In this document: in pieces, positions 1 to 6,206 of the stretch
Position numbering within the stretch: the first letter of the stretch is position 1
How the letters are laid out: every line of letters begins with the position of its first letter
Source: Treponema sp.
GTDB taxonomy: Bacteria; Spirochaetota; Spirochaetia; Treponematales; Breznakiellaceae
DNA length: 6,241 bases
Direction: 5' to 3'
NCBI GenBank assembly: GCA_031281855.1
Contig: JAITEW010000367.1
Coordinates: 1-6,241, forward strand
Program-made: the position numbers and the translations under genes
Notes under the pieces: generated by a model
Database searches by the model: none
Seen by the model: the letters and a program-made list of their open reading frames with translations, nothing else
What the model was told of the DNA's origin: nothing

Positions 1-86
<86 letters not shown>

Positions 87-119
87 TTTGAATTCACCTG
101 AGATTCGGGCATACTAAGC

Positions 120-144
120 CCCGCCTCCGCATAGCAGGGGCGGG
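120..144 (+). terminator. GC-rich hairpin, possible terminator
   Basis: CCCGCCTC (120-127) can pair with GGGGCGGG (137-144) over 8 base pairs, one of them G-T, around a 9-base loop. On the plus strand it is followed by TTT and then a mixed sequence with another TTTT at 154-157, so the U-tract is short. On the minus strand the following bases are GCTTAGTAT, also only weakly T-rich. It could end a plus-strand gene entering from the left, or the minus-strand SH3/M48 operon, whose last stop codon lies about 97 bases away. The direction is not certain. Confidence 0.4.
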
Positions 145-240
145 TTTCTGCCGTTTTCCGGTACATGGATTTTATGCTACGCCTTTAGGACAAAAGGGTC
201 AAGTCAGATTTATACTAAAGCGCAGAGTTTTTATATGCCC
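145..240. other. Non-coding spacer after the M48 gene
   Basis: These 96 bases lie between the GC hairpin and the M48 stop codon. They are AT-richer than the flanking genes. On the minus strand, CGCTTTAG and CTAAAGGCG could form a weak bulged stem with a loop of over 20 bases, and there is no clear T-run after it. No start codon with a ribosome site, RNA gene or repeat was recognised. Confidence 0.4.
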
Positions 241-1203
241 CTACTTCACCGCCCGGTACCGCTCCTGTCTGAAACTCCGGGTATCGGGAACCTTGTAGCT
301 TCCTACCGCTTTCTGGGCGCTGGAGATGCGCTGCGCCGGGCTGGGGTGGGTCTTATTGAAGCCCCCGGGATGGGAGCCCTGGTTCTTTTCCAGAGACCGG
401 AGCATGTCGATAAGGGCCGAAGGTTCGTAGCCGGCGCCGGCCATGAGTTTGAGGGCCTTGGAATCGGCGTCGAATTCCTGGGTTTGGGAATAGCCATTGT
501 TGACCAGCGTAGTTACCACATCGTTGACCGACTCGTTAAAAGCGCTCGTCAGATCCGCCAGGTTCATGCCTCCCACTGAGGCTCCCGCGTTTCCGGCAGT
601 CACCGCTGCGGCGGAAGCGGTCGCCAGAACCGCCTGGGAGAACCGGCTGGACTTGATCGCTTTAAGGCTGTGCTTTTCCTGGATATGGGCGATCTCGTGG
701 GCGATAACCCCCGCAAGGGCGTCTTCCGAATCCGCGCAGGCTATAAGGCCCCGGGTGATAAAGACGTGCCCCCCGGAAGTGGCAAAGGCGTTAATCTCGC
801 CGGAATCCAGAATATTTACATGGTAGCCGTTGTAAATCTCAGGCTGTTCGGAGTTGATGACAATGGCGTTGCATATACGGTTAAGATACGCGGTAAGAGC
901 GGGGCTTCCGGCGTACAATTTGTAATTAGTAAGGATATTGGCGCCCACAGCCCGGCCAATGTAATATTCCTGTTCCGGCGTGATGTCTTCCCTGACTTTT
1001 TCAAACGCCTCCCCTGCCTGGTTGATGGCGTCGCTGGACTTGCTTATAGTGTCGGCGGTGCTCTGGTTGATAACCCCTGCGGCGGCGGCAACCTGGGCGC
1101 CTATACCGGCTATGGTTCCCATAGACGAGCAGGAAAAAAGAACTGCAAACGCGATGGCTGTAACTGAACAAAGCATAATGAAAAAAGAAAGCCTGTTTTT
1201 CAT
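241..1203 (-). CDS. M48-family zinc metalloprotease, putative lipoprotein
   Basis: This 320-residue protein is a probable envelope-anchored zinc endopeptidase of the M48 (Ste24/HtpX/BepA/LoiP-like) group. The N-terminus has a basic start, a hydrophobic segment (about residues 6-23) and Cys25 in an L-F-S-C context, which suits a relaxed spirochaete-type lipobox. Residues 26-70 are Ala/Gln-rich. The catalytic motif HEIAH is at 169-173. The third zinc ligand is probably Glu243 in the E-F-D-A-D stretch (243-247). Other family landmarks are N-A-F-A-T-S-G-G-H (138-146), R-G-L (151-153) and the C-terminal T-H-P-S-P-A-Q-R (285-292). All key residues are present, so it should be active. The start is supported by a GGAGAG box 5 bases upstream, inside the 3' end of the preceding gene. 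The gap to that gene is 1 base, so the two are probably co-transcribed and translationally coupled. By family, members degrade or fold outer-membrane and periplasmic proteins; the substrate here is unknown. The stop is TAG. Confidence 0.9.
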   Translation of the reverse strand: MKNRLSFFIMLCSVTAIAFAVLFSCSSMGTIAGIGAQVAAAAGVINQSTADTISKSSDAINQAGEAFEKVREDITPEQEYYIGRAVGANILTNYKLYAGSPALTAYLNRICNAIVINSEQPEIYNGYHVNILDSGEINAFATSGGHVFITRGLIACADSEDALAGVIAHEIAHIQEKHSLKAIKSSRFSQAVLATASAAAVTAGNAGASVGGMNLADLTSAFNESVNDVVTTLVNNGYSQTQEFDADSKALKLMAGAGYEPSALIDMLRSLEKNQGSHPGGFNKTHPSPAQRISSAQKAVGSYKVPDTRSFRQERYRAVK

Positions 1204-1204
1204 A

Positions 1205-1675
1205 TTACTCTCCGGCCTTGAGACGGCCTTCGGTCACGAATCTGTAGAGATCCTCCTGGGAAACCGTAACAGCTTCGGTCTTGTCCACATCCGCGTAGTT
1301 GAGATCCCCTTCAGCCTTGTAGGCGTTTTCAACTTCCTGGTTAAAGCCTTTCCCGGCCAGGGCTATTTCGCTGGCCGACGCGCCTGAACCGCTGCCGGAA
1401 GCCACGATGCGTTTGGCGCTCAGATTGGCAACAGCGACCCAGCCCGAAACGGCGTTATTTGCCGCCCGGATTTCGGCGTATTTACCGTTTACCTGGACCA
1501 CCGCCACCTGGTCCCCGTAGGTCAGTTTGCCCCTCGTAGAGGCGAAAAACCCTGTAGATGATTTTACCGTAACCGACTTGGCGTTTACCCAGGCGTTGCT
1601 TCCCCTGGATACCTGGGCAAAAACCGCGCCTGCGGCAAACAGCGTCAATGTGATGAATATCAAAATCTTTTTCAT
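1205..1675 (-). CDS. Secreted SH3-domain protein
   Basis: This 156-residue protein begins with a clear Sec signal peptide: KK, a hydrophobic core, then A-V-F-A with predicted cleavage before Gln21. Residues about 24-90 form a bacterial SH3-like domain: V-N-A-K-S-V-T-V-K-S-S near the start, a Gly-Asp turn (54-55), and the closing S-G-W-V-A-V-A-N-L (77-85). A short Ser/Gly linker (93-99) leads to a C-terminal region with a distinctive A-S-E-I-A-L-A-G-K-G-F segment (100-111) and a polar helix-forming tail. Bacterial SH3 domains commonly bind peptidoglycan or proline-rich peptides, but no ligand can be assigned here. It is the first gene of the operon with the M48 lipoprotein, which suggests a shared periplasmic role as partner, regulator or adaptor. 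GAGG lies 7 bases before the ATG, and a promoter is visible upstream. The stop is TAA. Confidence 0.85.
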   Translation of the reverse strand: MKKILIFITLTLFAAGAVFAQVSRGSNAWVNAKSVTVKSSTGFFASTRGKLTYGDQVAVVQVNGKYAEIRAANNAVSGWVAVANLSAKRIVASGSGSGASASEIALAGKGFNQEVENAYKAEGDLNYADVDKTEAVTVSQEDLYRFVTEGRLKAGE

Positions 1676-1692
1676 AAATAAACCTCGTTGTT

Positions 1693-1721
1693 AGTATAGC
1701 ATTTTACCCGGTTATAGATAA
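1693..1721 (-). promoter_or_regulatory. Extended -10 promoter for the SH3/M48 operon
   Basis: On the minus strand TATACT (1693-1698) is preceded by TGC (1699-1701), giving an extended -10 element with 5 of 6 matches to TATAAT. A weak -35 candidate, TTATCT (1716-1721), lies 17 bases upstream. Transcription would start about 10 bases before the GAGG ribosome site, leaving a short leader before the ATG at 1675. The -35 overlaps the left arm of an inverted repeat (1717-1723). Confidence 0.55.
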
Positions 1722-1777
1722 GTGAGCTTGTTACCGCGCTCCCTAGCAATAAAGGCTTTAAGGGAGTTATACTTATC
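1717..1777. promoter_or_regulatory. Nested inverted repeats in the divergent intergenic region
   Basis: An outer perfect 7-base inverted repeat pairs GATAAGT (1717-1723) with ACTTATC (1771-1777). Inside it a hairpin pairs CTCCCT (1739-1744) with AGGGAG (1761-1766). This can be extended inward by AGC (1745-1747) with GCT (1755-1757), leaving a 7-base loop and a 3-base bulge. As DNA, the outer arms sit on the -35 of the minus promoter and just before the ridA start, as a shared operator might. As RNA, the inner hairpin would bury the only Shine-Dalgarno-like sequence before ridA. The pairing is visible; the function is inferred. Confidence 0.4.
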
Positions 1778-1780
1778 AGT

Positions 1781-2152
1781 ATGAAAGTGATTCAGACCAG
1801 CGGGGCTCCCGCTGCTATCGGCCCTTACTCCCAGGCTATGGTTTCAGGGAGTCTGGTATTTACTTCCGGGCAGATTCCCCTGTCGCCGGAATCGGGACAG
1901 GTTACCGGGGAGGATATCAAAGCCCAGACCCTCCAGGTGATCAAAAACCTCGAAGCGGTGCTGAAAGCCGCGGGGTCCGGCCTGGCGAAAGTGGTAAAAA
2001 CCACCTGTTTTCTGGCGGATATGGGTGATTTCGCCGCTTTCAACGAAGTTTACAGCCAGTACTTTACCGGAAAACCCGCCCGCTCCACAGTGGCGGTTAA
2101 GCAGCTTCCCCGGAATGTGCTGGTGGAAATTGAGGCTCTCGCGGAGGTATAA
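1781..2152 (+). CDS. ridA: RidA family reactive intermediate/imine deaminase
   Basis: This 123-residue protein matches the usual RidA (YjgF/YER057c/UK114) length. Members hydrolyse reactive enamine/imine intermediates, such as 2-aminoacrylate made by PLP-dependent serine/threonine dehydratases, to 2-ketoacids and ammonia in the cytoplasm. The N-terminus reads A-P-A-A-I-G-P-Y-S-Q (9-18), the family hallmark, with Tyr16 equivalent to the active-site Tyr. The C-terminal signature K-P-A-R-S-T-V-A-V (98-106) contains Arg101, the carboxylate-binding catalytic arginine, and is followed by V-E-I-E (115-118) with the conserved Glu. The start is fixed by this alignment. It has no well-placed ribosome site: the only candidate, GGGAG at 1762-1766, is 14 bases upstream and lies in a hairpin. 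It heads the plus-strand cluster and ends 24 bases before the HD-domain gene. Its general-housekeeping role gives no direct clue to the neighbours. The stop is TAA. Confidence 0.96.
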   Translation: MKVIQTSGAPAAIGPYSQAMVSGSLVFTSGQIPLSPESGQVTGEDIKAQTLQVIKNLEAVLKAAGSGLAKVVKTTCFLADMGDFAAFNEVYSQYFTGKPARSTVAVKQLPRNVLVEIEALAEV

Positions 2153-2176
2153 CCAGCGTTTTCCGGAGGTGAATCT

Positions 2177-3409
2177 ATGGCTCAGGTTTGTGGCGCTGCC
2201 GCGGTTATAACCGGAACCGCACCGGTATACGAAACCCTCACAGGGGAAGGGTATGCCGCAGGGCTCCTGGGTTTTAGCGCCATAGACCGCTACCTTGGCC
2301 GGGAACCCCTCCCTTTCGCGCTGGTTGAAACTGACGCGGAAATCCAGGACCTGGCCCGGCTCTTTGAGGGGCTGCGTTTCCCCGGACCTGACCTGGCCGA
2401 TGGCGCAGTGAGACATGAAGGCCGGGATTTCTACTTTTACTGTACCGCCAGGCGGGAAAATTCCTTTAATTCCTTTTTTATTGATGATAATCCGGTTCGG
2501 GCTGCTGTTTTTCCTCTTCTGGAATTTTCCCAGGATCTGCGGGCAATGCGTTTCCGGGACCCCCGGGGGGTCTATCCTCTGCTCAGGGAAATAAGAAGCG
2601 GTTCCCTCAGCAGTCCCTGGTGGGAGGATGTCAACCTCGGCGCAGGGCGATACCGCGCCCTTATGGCGGCTGCCCTTATCCTGGCGCGTTACGGCGGCGC
2701 CGAAACCCCCGCTGGCCAGATTGGCAGGATAGCCGCTCTGTTCCGGGGCTCAGGCGGTACGCCCCCGAAACCGGAGGAACAGCGCATGGTTCTTTCGGGC
2801 ATCCTCAGTTCCCCTCATCCCGGTCCGGGGCTTGAGCTTCTCAGGGCCTCGGGCTTTATTGCCGAATTCTGGCCCGAGCTTGCGGCCATGGACGGCGTAG
2901 ATCATTCCAAGGAATTCCACCCTGAAGGACACGTATGGAACCACACGCTGGAAACCTTCCGCCACAGAAAACCCCTTCCAGGGGACGGCTACGACCTCAG
3001 GCTTTCCTTGGGTCTTTTGCTTCACGACGCAGGCAAGCCCCTCTCGGGTTCTTCAGGGAACCGCCGTTTCGACGGCCACGCCGAACTGGGCGCCTGGGCT
3101 GCCCGCCGCTTTATGGAACGCCTGGAATTCGATCCGGCCCTGAAAGCGGATGTTTTCTATCTTGTAAAAAACCACATGCTCCCTGCGGCGCTGAAGCGCC
3201 TCCCCCTTGCCCGGACAGGAGAGGTCATGGATTCCCCTCTCTTCCCGGTTCTGATGGAACTCTACCGCTGCGACGAAGCCTCGTCCTTCAAGGGCCTTGA
3301 CGGCTATTATGAGAACAGCGCCGCGTACCAGACCTGGCTTAGAAATGTACGAAACCCCTACCGCTCTGCTGACGGGAAGATCCTGGGGAAGCGGCAGAGA
3401 AGGTCTTGA
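2177..3409 (+). CDS. HD-domain protein with degenerate CCA-adding/poly(A) polymerase-type head
   Basis: This 410-residue protein follows the domain order of class II CCA-adding enzymes/poly(A) polymerases. The head has L-G-R-E-P (40-44), a region ending T-D-A (52-54), an R-R-E-N-S-F-N-S segment (92-99) where the family has RRDFTINA, a D-P-R-G (128-131) matching D-P-F-G, and R-Y-R-A-L (158-162) resembling the R-x-L-R-A helix. The catalytic D-x-D before T-D-A is replaced by Phe47-Ala-Leu49, the G-G is altered (L-G-F) and RRD is RRE, so nucleotide transfer is unlikely. The C-terminal HD domain looks intact: His252 and His256, L-H-D (282-284), G-H-A (300-302), His333 and Asp366, which suggests a metal-dependent phosphohydrolase. 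The C-terminal RNA-binding tail of CCA enzymes seems absent. GGAGGTGA 5 bases before the ATG gives a strong start. It sits 24 bases after ridA and 61 before the next gene. It is probably a paralogue rather than the cell's CCA enzyme; its substrate is unknown. The stop is TGA. Confidence 0.85.
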   Translation: MAQVCGAAAVITGTAPVYETLTGEGYAAGLLGFSAIDRYLGREPLPFALVETDAEIQDLARLFEGLRFPGPDLADGAVRHEGRDFYFYCTARRENSFNSFFIDDNPVRAAVFPLLEFSQDLRAMRFRDPRGVYPLLREIRSGSLSSPWWEDVNLGAGRYRALMAAALILARYGGAETPAGQIGRIAALFRGSGGTPPKPEEQRMVLSGILSSPHPGPGLELLRASGFIAEFWPELAAMDGVDHSKEFHPEGHVWNHTLETFRHRKPLPGDGYDLRLSLGLLLHDAGKPLSGSSGNRRFDGHAELGAWAARRFMERLEFDPALKADVFYLVKNHMLPAALKRLPLARTGEVMDSPLFPVLMELYRCDEASSFKGLDGYYENSAAYQTWLRNVRNPYRSADGKILGKRQRRS

Positions 3410-3470
3410 GTATGAAGAGGATAAAGGTCATGCTTGCGTATATGAAAATAGTTTTTTATAGGAGGCTTTT

Positions 3471-5045
3471 ATGCTGTTAGACTACAAAACGTACCGGGAC
3501 AAGGTGATGGGCTGCTGGGCGGGCAAGAACATCGGCGGGGTACTGGGCGCTCCCTTTGAGGGAAAGCGGCAGGTAAACAACGCGGATTTCTATGTTCAGG
3601 ATCTTTCCAAAGGGCCGCCGCCGAATGACGATCTGGATTTGCAGATAGTCTGGCTCGCGGCGGTGGAACGCTATGGCCGGAACGTGAACGCTTCCATTCT
3701 GGGGGATTACTGGCTTTCTTTTGTAATTCCCAACTGGGTGGAATACGGCACAGGGAAGGCGAATCTCCGGGCAGGGCTTGAGCCCCCCCTGGCGGGCCTC
3801 ATCGACAATACCTACAAAGATAGCTGCGGCTGTTTTATCCGTTCAGAAATATGGGCCTGCCTGGCGCCGGGACTGCCCCAGCTTGCGGCCCGTTACGCCT
3901 ACGAGGATGCCATTGTGGATCACCAAGGCGACGGGATGTACGGGGAAGTGTTCTGCGCCGCTATACAGAGCGCGGCTTTTGTGGAAAGCGATCCTTTCAA
4001 GCTCATTGAAATCGGCTTGTCGTATATTCCCGCCAATGGGGCCGTGGCGCGGTGTATTAAAAAAGCGGTGGAATGTTACAAAACCGGCGTGGATTTCCTT
4101 GAAGCCCGCAAAAAGATACACAACGAGGCCCCCGGGACTTTTGGCATCCAGGGCTGCAAACTCAATGAAATTAAAAAAGAAGGCAACGAAGGCATGGAAA
4201 TTGGCGCTCCCGGCTTCGACGCCCCTGAAAACATCGGCTTTACCGTTGCCGGCCTGCTTTACGGACAAGGGGACTTCGGGAAGTCCCTCTGTCTGGCCAA
4301 CGCCTGCGGCGAAGACACGGACTGCACCTGCGCGACCCTTGGGGCCCTGCTGGGGATCATTTCAGGCGCCGCCAAACTGCCGGAAAAGTGGACCAAGCCG
4401 GTGGACGGCAAAATCGTCACTATGTGCATCGACAAAACCAGCGGCGGCATTTGGGCGCCCAATACGGTTACGGAGCTTACGGACCGGGTGATACGCGCGG
4501 TCCCCGGTTTCCTGGGGCAGGAATTCTGCGATATCCTCGCAGCAGGCGGCATGACCATCAAGTGCCTTGAAGGGGACGCCCTTTTCTGCAATACCGTGAA
4601 AGACTACCTCCATTTAATGAACGGCGGCGGAAAGAACGAAGAGCTCCCTGTGGCGGAACTAACCGCCCTGCCGCCTTACATCGTGCGCCGGAGCTTCCCG
4701 GCCTTTAACATCATGGTGGATTACAATAATTCGGTATTTTTCAATTCCGCCGAGCCAAGAACCATCAGGGTGACGGTAACCAATTCCCATACCATGCGGC
4801 AGCAGCAGTGGGCAAAGATAAGCCTCTATGCCCCTGAAGGAATTGAGATCCTGAACGGTGAAAGCGTTCTCAAGCCCCTGAACAACCTGGTCGGTTTCAA
4901 GGCCGAAGCGGAGTTTACGTTTGACGCCCACTATTTCAGCGGCGCGAAGCTGGAGCTTATCGTGGACGTGTCCCTTGAGGGCCGTCATTCAACAGGGCAG
5001 GTAAAAGTTACCCTGATGAGAGAGAACAAGATCCGGCTTGACTAA
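3471..5045 (+). CDS. ADP-ribosylglycohydrolase family protein, long form
   Basis: This 524-residue protein has an N-terminal all-alpha ADP-ribosylglycohydrolase (DraG/ARH-like) domain, about residues 5-305: a G-C-W-A-G-K-N-I-G-G-V-L-G-A-P-F-E-G start (14-31), the first metal cluster P-N-D-D-L-D (51-56), a central A-Y-E-D-A-I-V-D-H (143-151), and the second metal cluster G-E-D-T-D-C (280-285). In DraG the metals are held by T-D-D and D-T-D-T; here the threonines appear as Asn52 and Cys285 while the aspartates remain (Asp53, Asp54, Asp282, Asp284). Residues about 400-524 form an extra beta-rich domain, with alternating hydrophobic strands such as T-I-R-V-T-V-T-N. There is no signal peptide, so it is cytoplasmic. 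By family it would cleave an N- or O-glycosidic bond, perhaps on a small molecule rather than an ADP-ribosylated protein. AGGAGG lies 5 bases before the ATG. The UroD-like gene follows after 33 bases, which suggests one pathway. It is not the nitrogenase regulator DraG, which is about 300 residues. The stop is TAA. Confidence 0.88.
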   Translation: MLLDYKTYRDKVMGCWAGKNIGGVLGAPFEGKRQVNNADFYVQDLSKGPPPNDDLDLQIVWLAAVERYGRNVNASILGDYWLSFVIPNWVEYGTGKANLRAGLEPPLAGLIDNTYKDSCGCFIRSEIWACLAPGLPQLAARYAYEDAIVDHQGDGMYGEVFCAAIQSAAFVESDPFKLIEIGLSYIPANGAVARCIKKAVECYKTGVDFLEARKKIHNEAPGTFGIQGCKLNEIKKEGNEGMEIGAPGFDAPENIGFTVAGLLYGQGDFGKSLCLANACGEDTDCTCATLGALLGIISGAAKLPEKWTKPVDGKIVTMCIDKTSGGIWAPNTVTELTDRVIRAVPGFLGQEFCDILAAGGMTIKCLEGDALFCNTVKDYLHLMNGGGKNEELPVAELTALPPYIVRRSFPAFNIMVDYNNSVFFNSAEPRTIRVTVTNSHTMRQQQWAKISLYAPEGIEILNGESVLKPLNNLVGFKAEAEFTFDAHYFSGAKLELIVDVSLEGRHSTGQVKVTLMRENKIRLD

Positions 5046-5078
5046 ACGGACGGGAAAGAAGAGGAGAAACTGAGTATC

Positions 5079-6206
5079 ATGACTAACAGGGAAAATTTTC
5101 TCGCTGTAATGGAATACCGCAAACCCGATAAAGTACCCAATTGGGAAGTAGGCGTATGGCCCCAAACCGTGGAACGCTGGGAAAAGGAAGGTCTTGACCG
5201 GAGGCTTTTGCGCTGGGACTGGTTCACCGGGGAAGATTACTTCGGCTTTGACAACAGAGAATACATCCCCATCAACCTTTCCATGCTGCCCCAGTTTCCT
5301 GAGGAAGTGATTGAACGTACCGACAAGTACGAGATTATCAGGAACGGCATCGGCATTGTGACCAAGGCGCTTCTTGAAGGTTCTGTGGGAAGATCCCGCA
5401 TGTCCATGGACCAGTACCTCTCTTTCCCGGTAGAGACCCTTGCGGATTTTGAGGCCCTCAAGTCCCGCTATATTGCCGGCCAGGCAGCCCGTTACGAACA
5501 GGGCTGGAAGGAATTCCGCCTCCAGGGATGGAAGAACCGGCAGCATGTGCTGATAGCAGGAAGAAACTGCTCCACTCTGGGTTTCTACTGGCGCGCCAGG
5601 GAGTGGATGGGAACGGAAAACCTTTCTTATGCATGGTATGACGAGCCCGCGCTTTGCGACAGCATGATGGAATTCACCGCTGACTTTACCATAGAAACTC
5701 TGCGGCCTGTGCTGGACGAAATCGCAGTGGATTACGTCTTTATTAATGAAGATATGTCCATGAAATCAGGCCCCCTCCTCAGCCCCGAACATTACCGGCA
5801 TTATATTTTCCCCCGCATGCGGCGGCTGGTGGACTTTATCAAGAGCAAAGGCGTTCCTTATGTTATTGTCGATACCGACGGAAACCCCGAACCCCTGATC
5901 CCCCTTCTTATGGAAGCCGGGGTTGACGGCATCTGGCCCATTGAGCGCGCCGCCGAGAGCATGGACCCCGTAGCCCTGAGGGCGAAATACGGCAAGGATC
6001 TCCGCCTCTGGGGCGCTGTTGACAAACGCTGTATAGCAGCCGGCCCTGCTGTCATTGACGAACACCTGCGGACCATGATCCCCCTTATTGAAGAAGGTGG
6101 ATTTATCCCCACAGTGGATCATACCGTGCCTCCCGATATTTCCCTGGAGAACTTTACCTATTACATGAAGCAGAAACAGAAGCTGCTCAGAGGCGAAGGG
6201 TTTTAG
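5079..6206 (+). CDS. UroD-family protein, corrinoid/methyltransferase-like
   Basis: This 375-residue protein fits the uroporphyrinogen decarboxylase superfamily (TIM barrel), nearer the MtaA/CmuA methyltransferase side than haem-biosynthetic HemE. The N-terminus M-T-N-R-E-N-F-L-A-V-M-E-Y with P-D-K-V-P (16-20) is typical. Asn223-Glu224-Asp225 and G-P-L-L-S-P (231-236) match the central strand region. The segment V-D-T-D-G-N (264-269) sits where MtaA-type enzymes have H-x-C, and V-D-H-T-V-P-P (346-352) sits where they have the C-terminal Cys. So the zinc Cys/His set is replaced by Asp265, Asp267, Asp347 and His348. It lacks the HemE arginine-rich M-R-Q-A-G-R motif, so HemE activity is unlikely. 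GAGGAG lies about 12 bases before the ATG, somewhat far, but the start is supported by alignment. It follows the ADP-ribosylglycohydrolase gene by 33 bases and probably shares its transcript. The substrate is unknown; a C1- or methyl-transfer or decarboxylation role is inferred. The stop is TAG, and no terminator is visible in the 35 bases left. Confidence 0.85.
   Translation: MTNRENFLAVMEYRKPDKVPNWEVGVWPQTVERWEKEGLDRRLLRWDWFTGEDYFGFDNREYIPINLSMLPQFPEEVIERTDKYEIIRNGIGIVTKALLEGSVGRSRMSMDQYLSFPVETLADFEALKSRYIAGQAARYEQGWKEFRLQGWKNRQHVLIAGRNCSTLGFYWRAREWMGTENLSYAWYDEPALCDSMMEFTADFTIETLRPVLDEIAVDYVFINEDMSMKSGPLLSPEHYRHYIFPRMRRLVDFIKSKGVPYVIVDTDGNPEPLIPLLMEAGVDGIWPIERAAESMDPVALRAKYGKDLRLWGAVDKRCIAAGPAVIDEHLRTMIPLIEEGGFIPTVDHTVPPDISLENFTYYMKQKQKLLRGEGF

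Noticed and set aside
90..95. GAATTC at the junction of the dinucleotide tract and unique sequence, suggesting a cloning joint
   Set aside because: GAATTC recurs many times in the window (for example near 473, 2865, 3125, 4520 and 5669), so one site near the repeat is not evidence of a ligation artefact.
1844..2416. Minus-strand open frame of 190 codons opposite ridA and the HD gene
   Set aside because: It overlaps two well-supported plus-strand genes, has no family motif or ribosome site, and is explained by GC-rich codon use on the other strand.
3412..3480. 22-codon reading frame (starting M-K-R-I-K-V-M-L-A-Y) overlapping the start of the ADP-ribosylglycohydrolase gene, possible leader peptide
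   Set aside because: It has only a weak purine stretch upstream, no attenuator hairpin nearby, and it merely contains the next gene's ribosome site; chance is the simpler explanation.
3778..4491. Plus-strand 237-codon frame inside the ADP-ribosylglycohydrolase gene
   Set aside because: It is out of frame within a gene with clear domain motifs, and its translation is a Pro/Ala/Arg-rich shadow lacking any recognisable motif.
3471..5045. DraG, the nitrogenase reactivating hydrolase
   Set aside because: It is about 220 residues too long, has altered metal-site threonines, and no nif or draT gene is adjacent.
5079..6206. HemE, uroporphyrinogen decarboxylase of haem synthesis
   Set aside because: The N-terminal substrate-binding arginine motif is missing and no haem genes are nearby; the fold is shared but the function is probably different.
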